From Zantedeschia hybrid cultivar (lineage: Eukaryota; Streptophyta; Magnoliopsida; Alismatales; Araceae): a stretch of DNA of 64,000 nt. Below are positions 44,095-54,297 of the stretch, piece by piece. A program made the translations under genes and the position numbers. The stretch is from positions 56,973,129-57,037,128 of the forward strand of contig JARZZO010000009.1 of the NCBI GenBank assembly GCA_030544215.1, given 5' to 3'. Within the stretch, counting starts at the first letter, position 1, and every line of letters begins with the position of its first letter. The notes beneath the pieces were generated by a model that saw nothing but the letters and a program-made list of their open reading frames with translations, searched no databases and had not been told where the DNA came from.

Positions 44095-44671
44095 CCATTA
44101 AATTATATTATATTCAATGCAATGCCATAGTAAAAGAATGTGGTGACAGAAAAATTCTATTATGGGTAATAGGAAATTATATACAGACGAGAAAGAGAGA
44201 TGCTAAAATATGATTAGAATAAAAAATATCACCTAGCCATTCCCTAGCGGGGGTTCTCCGATCATGATGGGAGGGTCCCACTCTTTTGCCCACGCAGAAA
44301 TGTCCTACATGAGGTGGAAACAACCAAAAGGGGTCATAATGCAGTGAATTTGGTGGCTAATTGTACTAGGCATAGCGTCCCCTCATGAATTTTGGGCATC
44401 GAAGGCATCGACAACATTCAATGTTTTCTTTAATTATATCCATCGGATCTAGTCCAAGGCTAGGAAGAAGGTTGTACGACTAGGTCGCACCAAATGCCTT
44501 GGCCACATGTATAGTAGTTCTACCACAAATAAAGACGTGATTGTGTTATTGTTTAAGGATGACCATTGGTACGGCATGCACGTTAGATTTGGTTCAATGG
44601 TTTAAAACCAACTCAAAATAGTTTGAGTCCCACTTCCGTGTCTTTGGTATCCAACATTCAGGGGTTCCTAC
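44095..44671. other. Unclassified repeat DNA between CACTA and element F
   Basis: No gene is supported. Parts resemble 35040-35100 and 35820-35850 (CCATTAAATTATAT, GTCTTTGGT..CCAACATT), so it continues the repeat interrupted by the CACTA element. CCTAC at 44667-44671 is the probable target site of element F. Confidence 0.55.
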
Positions 44672-46177
44672 TGTAGGCGCCTGGAACGTCCCCCGCCGCG
44701 GCTGCGGGCTTCGGGCGAGGGTTCCTCCGTTCGTCTTAGCCCTGTGGCGATTTAAAGGGGGTTAGAAATTAAGGTGTGATCGCCAGGAGCATTACCTTTC
44801 GGTCCCTGTGCTCCGCAGGATAGTGAGGATGTGATCGCGTTCTGAGGGAGTGGGAGATGGTGGTTTCCCCTTCTCTTCCTCCGGCCGGCCAGAGGAGGAG
44901 AGCTCGATAGTCCGCGCGCAGAATCTGGTAAGAGCCCCTGAAAAGAGAAGACAAACAAAGAAAAGAAATAACCCGATTAGAACTGTGACATGTAGACTCT
45001 GTTCATGCAAACATAAAAATTAATTGGAATTGGAGGGAGACGCACTGGATGGGTGGTTGGGAGGGAAGGTGACCATATGTTATGGCCACCCACCTCCCGT
45101 TTTTTTGTTTGGAACCTCTGGGGGTAAAGGGTGTTAAGTCATCCTAAGAAGCATGCATGCAGATAAGTGCTCGTGTGTGAAAAGTGAGGTGTTGTATTAA
45201 AAGTGGACAGAAGAGTGAGGAAGGAAGAATGTTACGGCATGGATGGAAAGTGAGAATGCAATGAGATGAAGAAAGGAGAAAAGTAAAAGTGGGTTAGGAA
45301 GACAAGCCCATTTGGAGTGCGAAGGATTCCTCTGGAACTCTCTGACTCCTTGCCCGCTCGACTCCTCAAAGCCGACCCGCTCCGAGAAAGAAACTCCTTC
45401 TTAATCCCTTTCCAACTCCCTTTTTCCAACTCCCCTTGCTCGAGGGAACCTGGGGGGTTCAAATAGATGAAGGAAAAAATAGGAGAAAATAGGGGTCTAA
45501 ATCCCCGTAAATCAACCTTCAGCCAATAGGAAGTGGTCAAGGGTCGGAGGTGGTGCGCGCAGCAGTCGCTGGAGTGGGGAGTGATCGGAGTAGTGGGGGT
45601 GAGGGCGGCGAGTAGAGGAGATCGTGGGGAAGACGAGGTCAAGTGGTAGTTAGGGGAGTGGACGGCCAGCCAACTTGCCTTCCAATTCCGTGGAAGGCCA
45701 GGTAGCTGGCCTTCCACGAAGTGGTGGAAGGCGGCCCGGTTGGCCTTCGAAGGGGGTGGAAGGCAAGGGGTGGCCTTCGAAGGGTGGTGGAAGGCAAGGG
45801 GTGGCCTTCGAAGGGTGGTGGAAGGCAAGGTGGCTGGCCTTCCAAAGGTGGTGGAAGGCAAGGGGTGGCCTTCGAAGGAGGTGGAAGGCAAGGGGTGGCC
45901 TTCCACGAAAAGGTGGTAAAAAGTGAAAAAGGTGGCCAAAAGGTGGAAGGCAAGGGGTGGCCTTCGAAGGAGGTGGAAGGCAGACTGGCTGGCCTTCGAA
46001 GGGTGGTGGAAGGTGGACTGGCTGGCCTTCCACGAAAAGGTGGCTAGAGTCGGGATTTGGTTAATAGGCCTAGTTGTTAGTGGACTGAGATGGCTAAAAT
46101 GAGGGGATTTTGGTGATGAAGGGCTAATGATGGATGAGACTCATGACCAAAAGGGTGGTCCAAAATCGGTGTCTACA
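44672..46177 (-). repeat. 3' LTR of gypsy element F
   Basis: 1506 bp, TG...CA on both strands, same family as the solo LTR at 38761-40162. On its own strand a polypurine tract (CCGGAGGGGCATT, 46178-46190) precedes its TGTAGACACC start, so it is joined to internal sequence on the right. No target duplication matches on the two sides, as expected for a single LTR. Confidence 0.9.
45675..46043 (-). repeat. GAAGGC-N10-GCCTTC palindrome array in the F LTR
   Basis: About ten units of 35-45 bp, longer than the solo LTR array at 38905-39130. Spacers are 10 nt in most units and 8 nt in the AAGGGGTG units; for example 10 at the arms near 45729 and 45836. Unit number differs between the two family members, showing array expansion or contraction. 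Confidence 0.85.
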
Positions 46178-46986
46178 AATGCCCCTCCGGGACACCTGTT
46201 TTGCAGTGGAGTGGAAGGGAATGATAAATAGGTGTTCCGAAAATCGAAACTAATTTTGGACAACCCGAGAAAGGAATGAGCTATATCCAAGGATGATATG
46301 CGAATGCGGAAAATGTATGAAAGCTAGCTATTCGAGTTGCAAGAGTGGTTTAAGAAAAGGGACAAAGTTTAGTACTAGAAAATCACAGTCCGTGGGACCC
46401 TCGGGTGCTGGAACCGCGAGGCCTTGGCGCACCAGGATGCAACGATCTGGCCCAAGGGGATCTCAAGCATGAAGGGTGTAGGAGTGTGGCTTGAAGAACT
46501 CTCGACACAACGGGCGCGCGGTGGCCTGGCGCATCATGGGATGGCCAAGTGAGAGAATATTAAGCACACGTGTTGAAAAAAGGATAAGGTCTTGCAATTC
46601 GAAGAGTTAACAGACGAACAATTGTTAGACTCACAGATCAACAATGGGTTAAGTAGAGTGATGAATTATGGTCATTGCCCCTAGGGCGGGAATGGTGGAT
46701 GATGTTTATGCAATGCATGTTGGTTTAAAAATTAGAAAACAAATTCCTAATGCAAACAGGAGGGATTTATTGGCCAATCGAATAACTTGGAGAATATAGA
46801 CTCCTCATTGTTTTGTTTAAAGAGGAACTCAGAGTCTATACGCCCGAAGTTATTAGCCTCCTGTGTCTTCAATCCTACTTGCTTCAGATTCCCTGCAGCT
46901 GCAAGAACGCACATCAGTAAATGTAAATAATCAATGAGCTACAATATCTTAATGACAAGCTGCAAGGAAACGAGGGACAAAGGTCC

Positions 46987-47070
46987 CTGTCGAGTCGAAG
47001 CCAGCACGGAAGATATGGCCGTTCTCAAAGTAGAATGCCAATCCGGCTGCTTTCGGCTTCGACTCGACAG
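46987..47070. repeat. 84-bp stem-loop with 16-bp perfect arms
   Basis: CTGTCGAGTCGAAGCC (46987-47002) is matched by its exact reverse complement at 47055-47070 across a 52-nt loop. The size resembles a small-RNA precursor, but no other support exists. Confidence 0.75.
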
Positions 47071-48790
47071 CAAAAGTGTCCACCTTTTGGACAGAATCCT
47101 TTTCCTGTATGCACAAAAATGAAGGGGAAACAGTTAGTAGTATCTGTTTTCGGCCCCTTACCCAAAAGAGCAACTACCTTTTCCCTAGCCTTCGCATAGG
47201 GTCAAGGGGCCGTGTCCTACTAACCAGACAAAAGGAAGAGTATTGAAACTGATGCGACAAGTAAATATGCAAATGCTGATGGATATTAACAAATGAGGTG
47301 TGATGAAAACATGTTTTTGATTCCGCCTGCCTGGTGACTGCCCAAGCTTAGGCTGGTTGAATGATGAAAGGGAAATGCACACTCAACTTCCCAGGTATCC
47401 TAAGCACACATCTAGATTGATTTGGGCCTCTAGACTCCTCAAACTAACCTCGACCGATTAAGACTCATACTGATGACAATACCGTCATGCCATGCTTAGG
47501 CTCCCAGCTGCTTCCGACCACCAAGTTTGCCCAAAAAATTTTCGAGGTAAATGATTTGCTCGACCCGGGTCTCTTTCCTCACAATCTAGAAGGTATATGA
47601 TGGAACACCTTGGAACCCTAACGGTCAACCGCGCGACGCTGACCCGGAATCAGACGCCGTCGCACCTATTGGTGACGCGCATGCATTGACCTAAGCCCGA
47701 AGTCTTCGAGAGTACACATTGAGATTATGGTTAAGAAATTAGTTCACCAGAAACATCGACGATACTCTTCACTCATTTTGGACTCCTGTGATCATGTGAG
47801 CATGTGACGATTTTTGAAAACGAACCATTTTAAAATGATGTTCAGTCTTTAGATAGCTATCTCGTGCTGAACCTTGGGGGAGAAAAAGTGAAGAAATTGT
47901 GGAGACAAACCTCACAGGAGGATCAACAAAACCGTTAACAGGGCAAGTTGTGACAAAACGGACCCTTTTGACCTCCTAGATGCCCCTATTTTGACTTTTC
48001 AGGCATTTGGTAGATTTCATGGCCAGGCACGGTCACGACCAGGCTTTTTTGTATGATTGTTTGAACCCCTTTTCTTTTTTTTGTATTTATCTTTGATGCT
48101 TTTGACATTTTTTCGGGGTTATTTGATATTCCGCCTGCGGGGACACTGCCCTCTTCACGTGCTCTGGTCCTTTACATTTCATTTTTGGGCCCTTTTTTGA
48201 GGGGTTACATCTATCAGGTTGTTAAGGAACCGCAATTTGCTGATCTCGACCGTTTAAGGGCGTCAACTGTCCTGATCGGTCGAGAGACGAAGAGCAAATG
48301 TTGCATTTTGACAGTACACTAAGGACTTGGAACTCATTTTAAGCAGGTTCTCTTTGAAAAACGTATAGGTGTGTGCATCTCATGATGATCATAGGGATCC
48401 GTATGAAAGTAAAGTAGACACGTCCAAGGTTCTGGTGGACCAAAGTCTTAGCCAAACCGCAATGTTAACCCAATCTATCATGCAACTAGACCTAGACAGG
48501 GGGTTACGTGGCAGTCACCAGACAGTTGGATTTTGTGTCTTCTTGATTTTTTTGTCATTTTCATTGGAGTATGTACATATTTACAAATATTTTTGATGCT
48601 TTTTGGATATTCGATTTTTTTTTGAGATTTTGAGATTTTTGATTTTTTTTGTATTTTTTAGGGTAAAACTTCTTCAAATAGAGTCCTATCTGAAGGAAAG
48701 CTTTTCAACAATTTTCAAATATTTACACTTATTTGCTAACTAAAAATGGAAGAACTTACTTACCTCTACAACTTGTAGATAAAGAGGAAG

Positions 48791-49201
48791 CTATCCAATC
48801 CCTAAGCGATTATGCACAAGACTCAGAGAGTGAGTCAGACATGTTGCAAAGGTGGGTCCTTGAGACAGAGACCCAATGATGACAGAATTGCCCCAGGAGT
48901 GAGCTACGACCGGTGATAAAAGCCTGAGAAGGGCAGGTGTGTGAAATAGCAAGGGAATGAGAGCGGTGGGTACCTGTTCATCCCTCACTAAGGAGGCTCC
49001 TTCTCGTCGAGTGGTTGGTTCATAGAACAACAGCTGTGTTGCGAAATTTCCTTCATCTTCTCTCTGAATTTCACTGATTGCTTCCTTCAACTCATCCTCA
49101 AGATAGTGTATCTTGAGTACCTCTTGATTTTCCTTCACAAAGTGATCCAAGAGACTCCATTTTCTTGATTCCTCAGTTGGTTTGATTGGTAGGTAACCCA
49201 A
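48791..49201 (-). CDS. Uncharacterised open frame in element F (136 aa)
   Basis: The frame starts at ATG with MGYLPIKPTEESRKW, has an acidic helical first half (residues 15-50, ENQEVLKIHYLEDELKEAI) and a hydrophobic second half. I do not recognise a domain. It sits at the edge of F next to the E LTR and could be the C-terminus of an accessory protein of F or chance. The acidic, low-complexity-free first half looks more protein-like than the second. Confidence 0.3.
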   Translation of the reverse strand: MGYLPIKPTEESRKWSLLDHFVKENQEVLKIHYLEDELKEAISEIQREDEGNFATQLLFYEPTTRREGASLVRDEQVPTALIPLLFHTPALLRLLSPVVAHSWGNSVIIGSLSQGPTFATCLTHSLSLVHNRLGIG

Positions 49202-50045
49202 TTTGAACCCCCTGTAGGTGCTTAGAATGACAGTTGTAGGTGCTTAGAATGACCGTGTGATTAACATGAAATATCTATGTTGTTAGGTGTAAACTAACCT
49301 ATTAAAAACAGCAACTAAAGTGCAGTGATCACCAGAAACTTTTAACTTAAAAAGTTTCAAAAGAGATATGATCGCCTACCTTTTAAACGCGGAAGATTGA
49401 GTCCTTGGTTCCCCTTCCTCAGCCGGCTGAAGAAAGAGAGCCCTTTCTTTGCTTCTTTGTTCTTGCTGTGGAATTTGAGGTTGAGGATCGTCCAGAAGTT
49501 GTGCTTGATTTCCCCTTTTGATCTCTTGTTGTTGTTGAGTGCAGCAGAGACAGAAACAGAAAACGAAGAAACAATGATGAGAATTTAAGTAGAAGCAGTA
49601 TCTGAACTAATCATGATGTTAAGCATATTTAAAACAGCAAACTTACTTTTTTAATGGCTTTGAAACCCCTTAGATCAATTAGGTTTTTGAAAGATTATGC
49701 TGTGGTGTGTGTTTGCATGAAGTGAATATGAAGAATGAAACTAATGAAGATGAAAGATGCAAATGCAGTAATGAAAAACTTATGCCCGGTCGGTTGAAGT
49801 TTTGAAAGGATGAAGATCTTGAAAGGGACGCCGACTTCTGGAAATGGCAGCTGTAGACACGCTAATTTTGACGTCATTTCGAGTAAATTTCATATCATAC
49901 AATAATGCCTCAGAATGGTCTGATAATTAATCATTAATTAATTTTTATTAATCTTTTTAAGTGTTGGGTTTAACAGATGTGTTTAAGTTAATCAATTGAA
50001 TTGATTTTAGCTCAAATTTGAGTTAAAATATGAAGAATTCTAAAA

Positions 50046-50331
50046 GACGTCGACCTGTGTGGACGCTATTTAGAGTTTATTCCTGTTTTAACGTTTAAAT
50101 TTGAATTTTAATTAATTGATTAATTAACTAAAAGGCGTCTGTGAAGGTCGACGCGTTTTAAGTTTCCTAAGTGATTTTAACTTCCCCTCCGGATGTTTAT
50201 CCTTATCTTAATTATGCTAAAAGACGTCTACATAGATGGACGCGTTTTACCTAATAAAGATAAAGATAAGTTTTCCCGGATATTTATCCTTATCTTAATT
50301 AATCTGAAAGGCGTCAGCCAAGGTAGACGCG
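50046..50331 (+). repeat. Spaced palindromes in the E LTR (sense copy), 4 copies, 88-bp period
   Basis: Left half-sites at 50046, 50134, 50223 and 50310, each followed by 10 nt and GACGC. Flanks are TAAAA before and TTTTA/ATTTA after. The array ends about 105 bp upstream of a TATA box. Confidence 0.92.
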
Positions 50332-50435
50332 TTTTAGATAATTACAGATAAAGATGAATTAATCAGTATTTATCTGTCGGTTAAGATGGATAAATTCGGA
50401 GTTTTGTTATGTTAATCTCGAACGCAAGAAATGCC

Positions 50436-50443
50436 TATAAATA
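50436..50443 (+). promoter_or_regulatory. TATA box of the E LTR (antisense inserted copy)
   Basis: TATAAATA in CCTATAAATACCC, a strong plant TATA context. The matching element in the outer LTR is on the minus strand at 51300-51307. In the sense orientation of the LTR it follows the palindrome array, consistent with the array being upstream promoter DNA. Confidence 0.65.
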
Positions 50444-51299
50444 CCCTGCATGTTGAGGAGTTAAAAAAAGAAAAGAATTGAATTGAGTTGAGCCATAGCA
50501 TTATAGCGAGTTGAAGATCAGAGCAACAACGTCGTAACGCCGGAGCGCTGCCATTTCCAAAAGTCGGCGTCCCTTTCAAGATCTTCATCCTTTCAAGAGC
50601 TTCATCCGATTGGGCATAAGTTTTTCAATACTGCATTCATCTTCATTAATTTTATTTTTCATATTCACTTCATGCAAACACACACCACAGCATAATCTTT
50701 CAAAACCTACTTGATCTAAGGGGTTTCAAAGCCATTAAAAAAGTGAGTTTGCTGTTTTAAATATGCTTAACATCATGATTAGTTCAGATACTACTTCTAT
50801 TTAAATTCTCATCATAGTTCTTCTTTATTTTTGTTTCTGTCTCTGCTGCACTCAACAACAACGAGAGATTCAAAAAGGGGGAAATCAAGCATAACTTTTG
50901 GACGATCCTCAACCTCAAATTCACAGCAAGAACAAAAGAAGCAAAGAAAGGGCTCTCTTTCTTCAGCCGGCTGAGGAAGGGGAACCAAGGACTCAATCTT
51001 CCGCGTTTGAAAGGTAGGCGATCATACCTCTTTTGAAACTTTTTAAGTTAAAAGTTTCTGACGATCACTGCACTTTAGTTGCTGTTTTTAATAGGTTAGT
51101 TTACACCTAAACAACATAGATATTTCATGTTAATCACACGATCATTCTAAGCACCTACAGCTTTTTTTGGCGATCATTCTGGAAATGGCAGCGCTCCGAT
51201 GTTACGACGTTGCTTCAATCTTCAACTCGCTATAACGCTATGGCTCAATTCAACTCAATTCTCTTCTCTTTTTTTTTTTTTACTCTTCAACATGCAGGG

Positions 51300-51307
51300 T
51301 ATTTATA
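51300..51307 (-). promoter_or_regulatory. TATA box of the outer E 3' LTR
   Basis: TATAAATA on the minus strand, the counterpart of 50436-50443, about 100 bp downstream of the palindrome array at 51412-51697 in the LTR's own orientation. Confidence 0.6.
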
Positions 51308-51411
51308 GGCATTTCTTGCGTTCGAGATTAACATAGAAAAATCCCGAATTTATCCATCTTAACCGACAGATAAATAGTAATTAATTCATCTTTATCTGTA
51401 ATTATCTAAAA

Positions 51412-51697
51412 CGCGTCCACCTTGGCTGACGCCTTTCAGATTAATTAAGATAAGGATAAACATCCGGGAAAACTTATCTTTATCTTTATTAGGTAAAACG
51501 CGTCCACCTGTGTAGACGTCTTTTAGACTAATTAAGATAAGGATAAACATCCGGAAGAGAAGTAGAAATAGCCTAGGAAATCTAAAACGCGTCGACATTA
51601 CAAGACGCCTTTTAGTTAATTAATTAATTAATTAAAATTCAAATTTAATCGTTAAAACAGGAATAAACTCTAAATCGCGTCCACTTGGGTCGACGTC
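51412..51697 (-). repeat. Spaced palindromes in the outer E LTR, 4 copies, 88-bp period
   Basis: On the + strand CGCGTC starts at 51412, 51499, 51588 and 51676, each with a 10-nt spacer then GACGCC or GACGTC. It corresponds one-to-one with the array at 50046-50331. Confidence 0.92.
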
Positions 51698-51892
51698 TTT
51701 TAGAATTCTTCATATTTTAACTCAAAATTGAATTAAAACCAATTCAATTGATTAACTTAAAACACATCTGTTAAACCCGACACTTAAAAAGATTAATAAA
51801 AATTAATCAATGATTAATTATCAGACCATTTTGAGGCATTATTGTATGATATGAAATTTACTCGAAATGACGTCAAAATTAGCGTGTCTACA

Positions 51893-54297
51893 GCTGCCTC
51901 ACCTTGGCATCGTCTTTGCAAGGGAGTGAAATGGAATGGAATGTACTGAAAAGGTGATGCCAAGGTGTGATGAGACACGCTCTTAACATCACATGATTGG
52001 AATTTTTTCTCAAAATCATCAATGAAGATAGCTCAAGGAAATCAATGGAATCAATCCTATCTGGATGAAGTAGACAAGGAAATAAAATAAGGTCGATCAA
52101 CCTCCTCGGAGTGGGAAGTACCCCAGGTCGTAGACACTGTAGGTTTCATCATGGGGAGCGTTTGCCAGCCAATGTGGACGTGCTGCAGCCATGATGGATC
52201 TTAAAAGAAAACAAGAATATTGGATAAAGAATCCAATCAAGGATAGAATTCCAAGGATATCTTCAAGCGAACCTCAAAGATAATCAAGATACTCAATTCG
52301 GAATGGAATATTTCATATCATGTTGGAAATTATTTGATTAATGGTCTGAAACTTAATCAGTAATTAATTCTTATCACAATGATTTCAAAGTCCTACATGA
52401 TGCATGCTGGGCTAAAAGAAAAATATAAAGTCAAATAAAATATAAATTAATCAAGGATAATATTGTTAAATTGTCATTAATGAGTCAAGATACCAATTCT
52501 TGTAATTCAGTACTAAGCCGAAGCTTGTTTATCCACGCACCGTTTCACAAAAATGGAACCATCGTCCTCACTAATCAACAATCCAGCGGCCTATCCGTGC
52601 GATTAAGAATTCTCTGGAATTATCACTGTTTTTGTTGAAGGGGAACTTAAATTCCAGTTTCATCAAAACCACAAGGTCCTTGATATAATCTAATAAATAT
52701 TTAACATATAGTAATGCAAATGCAAATAATTACATGAAAAGAGTACAAGGATAGAAATAACCGTCTTTTCAGCCACGGTCGGGACTTCTTGAATTCCACA
52801 ACGGGATCTTCTTGACATTTCTAGCTTTACTCAGGCTTTTTTGAATTTTCTGCAATCAAAATTGTTAATAATTCCAAACAAATATTCAATTTAAACATCA
52901 AAAACCACAGAATTTCGGGAAAATCATATAAAAGATAAAACGCGTCATGTCGCGAAGACGCCATTCAACTTTGAAACGCGTCAGGTATCATAGACGCCTT
53001 TTACTTACAGAAACAGATTTCTGGTTGTTCTCTATTCGAACTCCAACTCTACCAATGCACATCCCTTGTGTCCTGTATATGACTTGAACAAACAGGTTAA
53101 GTATCTGTTTAGGCTTAGCCCCTTGCCTGACCAAATAAATGGTCAATTAATATTTTCCTTGAATAAATGGTCAAGGGGCATAGCCTTTATTAACAAAGGT
53201 AATAAGAGTAATCAGACTTAAGCAAAATGCAACATGCAAGCAAACATATGCTCACCGAAAATAAAAGGAATGAAACACACTAAATGCCACAAGCAAATGC
53301 TAATTGAAATATTTTTGTGGTTTTGAAATATTCATTTTTGTTTGGGTTTTGAAATATGTATTCTTTTTTTTTTTTTTGAATTTTGAAAAATGTATATTTT
53401 CGAATTTTTGACTATGCAATTTTTTTTTGAATTTTGACATATGCATTTTTTTTGAATTTTTGACATGTACAATTTTTTTGAATTTTTGACATATGCAATT
53501 TTTTTTGAATTTTTGACATATACATTTTTTTTGACTAAAAGACCAGTATGGTACTTAGATCAAAAGATCATATTCATTTATTAACTTAATTTCCAAATTA
53601 TTCTTTAACAACTTAACTCAAAACCCATCGTGTTTGAACTTGTGTTTCCATTCGTGATCCCATTTGATGATTTGACCCTTAGTCAATCTAAGCCATTCTT
53701 TAAGTTTGAAGTACACCTCTTTAGAAAGAAAAGAAGAATAGATTTGGAAAGCCCATGAGAAGGTTCCGGAAACTTAAAAAGATGTTCCTTTCCAACCCTA
53801 ATATCTGTTGGGATTCGGTCATTTTCTTTCCGGGGTATTTATCGACCTTGCGTTCCCTTTTGTTTCATTTCATGGCCTTGATGTAACGTTTGTAGTGTAA
53901 TGGCCTTTTGATTTGAATTTGGCTTTTTGCCTTGCTTTTGCTTTTCTATCCTTTTCTTTTTTTGCTTTGCTTTGGAACGGATCTCCCCCATTTTTTTTAT
54001 GACGGCCTCCTACTAAGATGGCGGGTATTCTTGGTAGTCTATTCTAAGCCTCGTTCCGACATCATGGGCTGAGTGTAAAACAGAATTTTTCTTTAAAAGG
54101 AATGATTTGTACTTTATACTCTTAGTCAAGCTTTTGATATTCTTTAGGACTTGGCATCTCTTGTTACTCACGAATCAAACGTGTCAGTGTGTGCAGTAAT
54201 GGGTTTGAAGTTAAATTATTAAGACCAACAAAGAAATCTGAGTTTATAAATTTTCTGATTCCACTGGTCTTTATACCATACTGATCGACTCTTTAAC
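51893..54297 (-). other. Non-coding 3' region of element E
   Basis: 2.4 kb between the pol stop and the LTR. The purine tract next to the LTR (51893-51908, minus strand CAAGGTGAGGCAGC) is the plus-strand primer. Two spaced palindromes occur at 52941-52998. A T-rich minisatellite, period about 27-35 bp (TTTTTTGAATTTTTGACATATGC), covers about 53330-53530. No coding signal. Confidence 0.75.
52941..52998. repeat. Two spaced palindromes in the E 3' region, 36 bp apart
   Basis: CGCGTC at 52941 and 52977, each followed by 10 nt and GACGCC. This part of the element should be transcribed, unlike the LTR U3 copies. Confidence 0.9.

Larger units (their letters stand above)
46178..49212 (-). mobile_element. 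Element F internal region, 3' part
   Basis: It begins at the polypurine tract and continues to the E insertion. No RT or integrase is recognisable, so this is probably the long 3' untranslated part of a Tat-type element. It contains a perfect 16-bp inverted repeat at 46987-47070, T-rich tracts near 48060-48660 and an uncharacterised open frame at 48791-49201. F's coding region should lie beyond the window, on the far side of E. Confidence 0.7.
49852..51176 (+). repeat. Antisense E-family LTR inserted in the E 3' LTR, with partial primer-site tail
   Basis: A complete 1308-bp LTR (49852-51159, TGTAGACACG...GCACCTACA) is followed by 17 nt that match the sequence after the E 5' LTR and include the first bases of the primer site (TGGCGATCA). 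TTCTGGAAATGGCAGC flanks it on both sides (about 49836-49851 and 51177-51192). The tail and the 16-bp flank repeat are unusual for a solo LTR. Confidence 0.85.
49213..51892 (-). repeat. 3' LTR of element E, split by an antisense LTR insertion
   Basis: The LTR (own-strand start TGTAGACACGCTAATTTTG at 51892) is present as 51892-51177 and 49850-49213, separated by an LTR of the same family in the opposite orientation. The outer end shows the 22-bp terminal sequence twice (49213 and 49235). Total LTR length without the insert is about 1.33 kb. Four spaced palindromes lie at 51412-51697, and a TATAAATA box on the minus strand at 51300-51307. Confidence 0.9.

Noticed and set aside
45232..46047. Proline- or glycine-rich open frames on both strands of the F LTR
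   Set aside because: Same repeat effect as in the solo LTR; no domain and no start context.
44672..46177. Second F-family LTR considered as a solo LTR
   Set aside because: The flanks CCTAC and AATGC do not match and a polypurine tract adjoins its inner end, so it is the 3' LTR of an element continuing to the right.
47600..47690. Possible extra GCGTC/GACGC palindrome in element F
   Set aside because: Half-sites near 47640-47685 are present but the spacer is 12 nt and the arms are incomplete.
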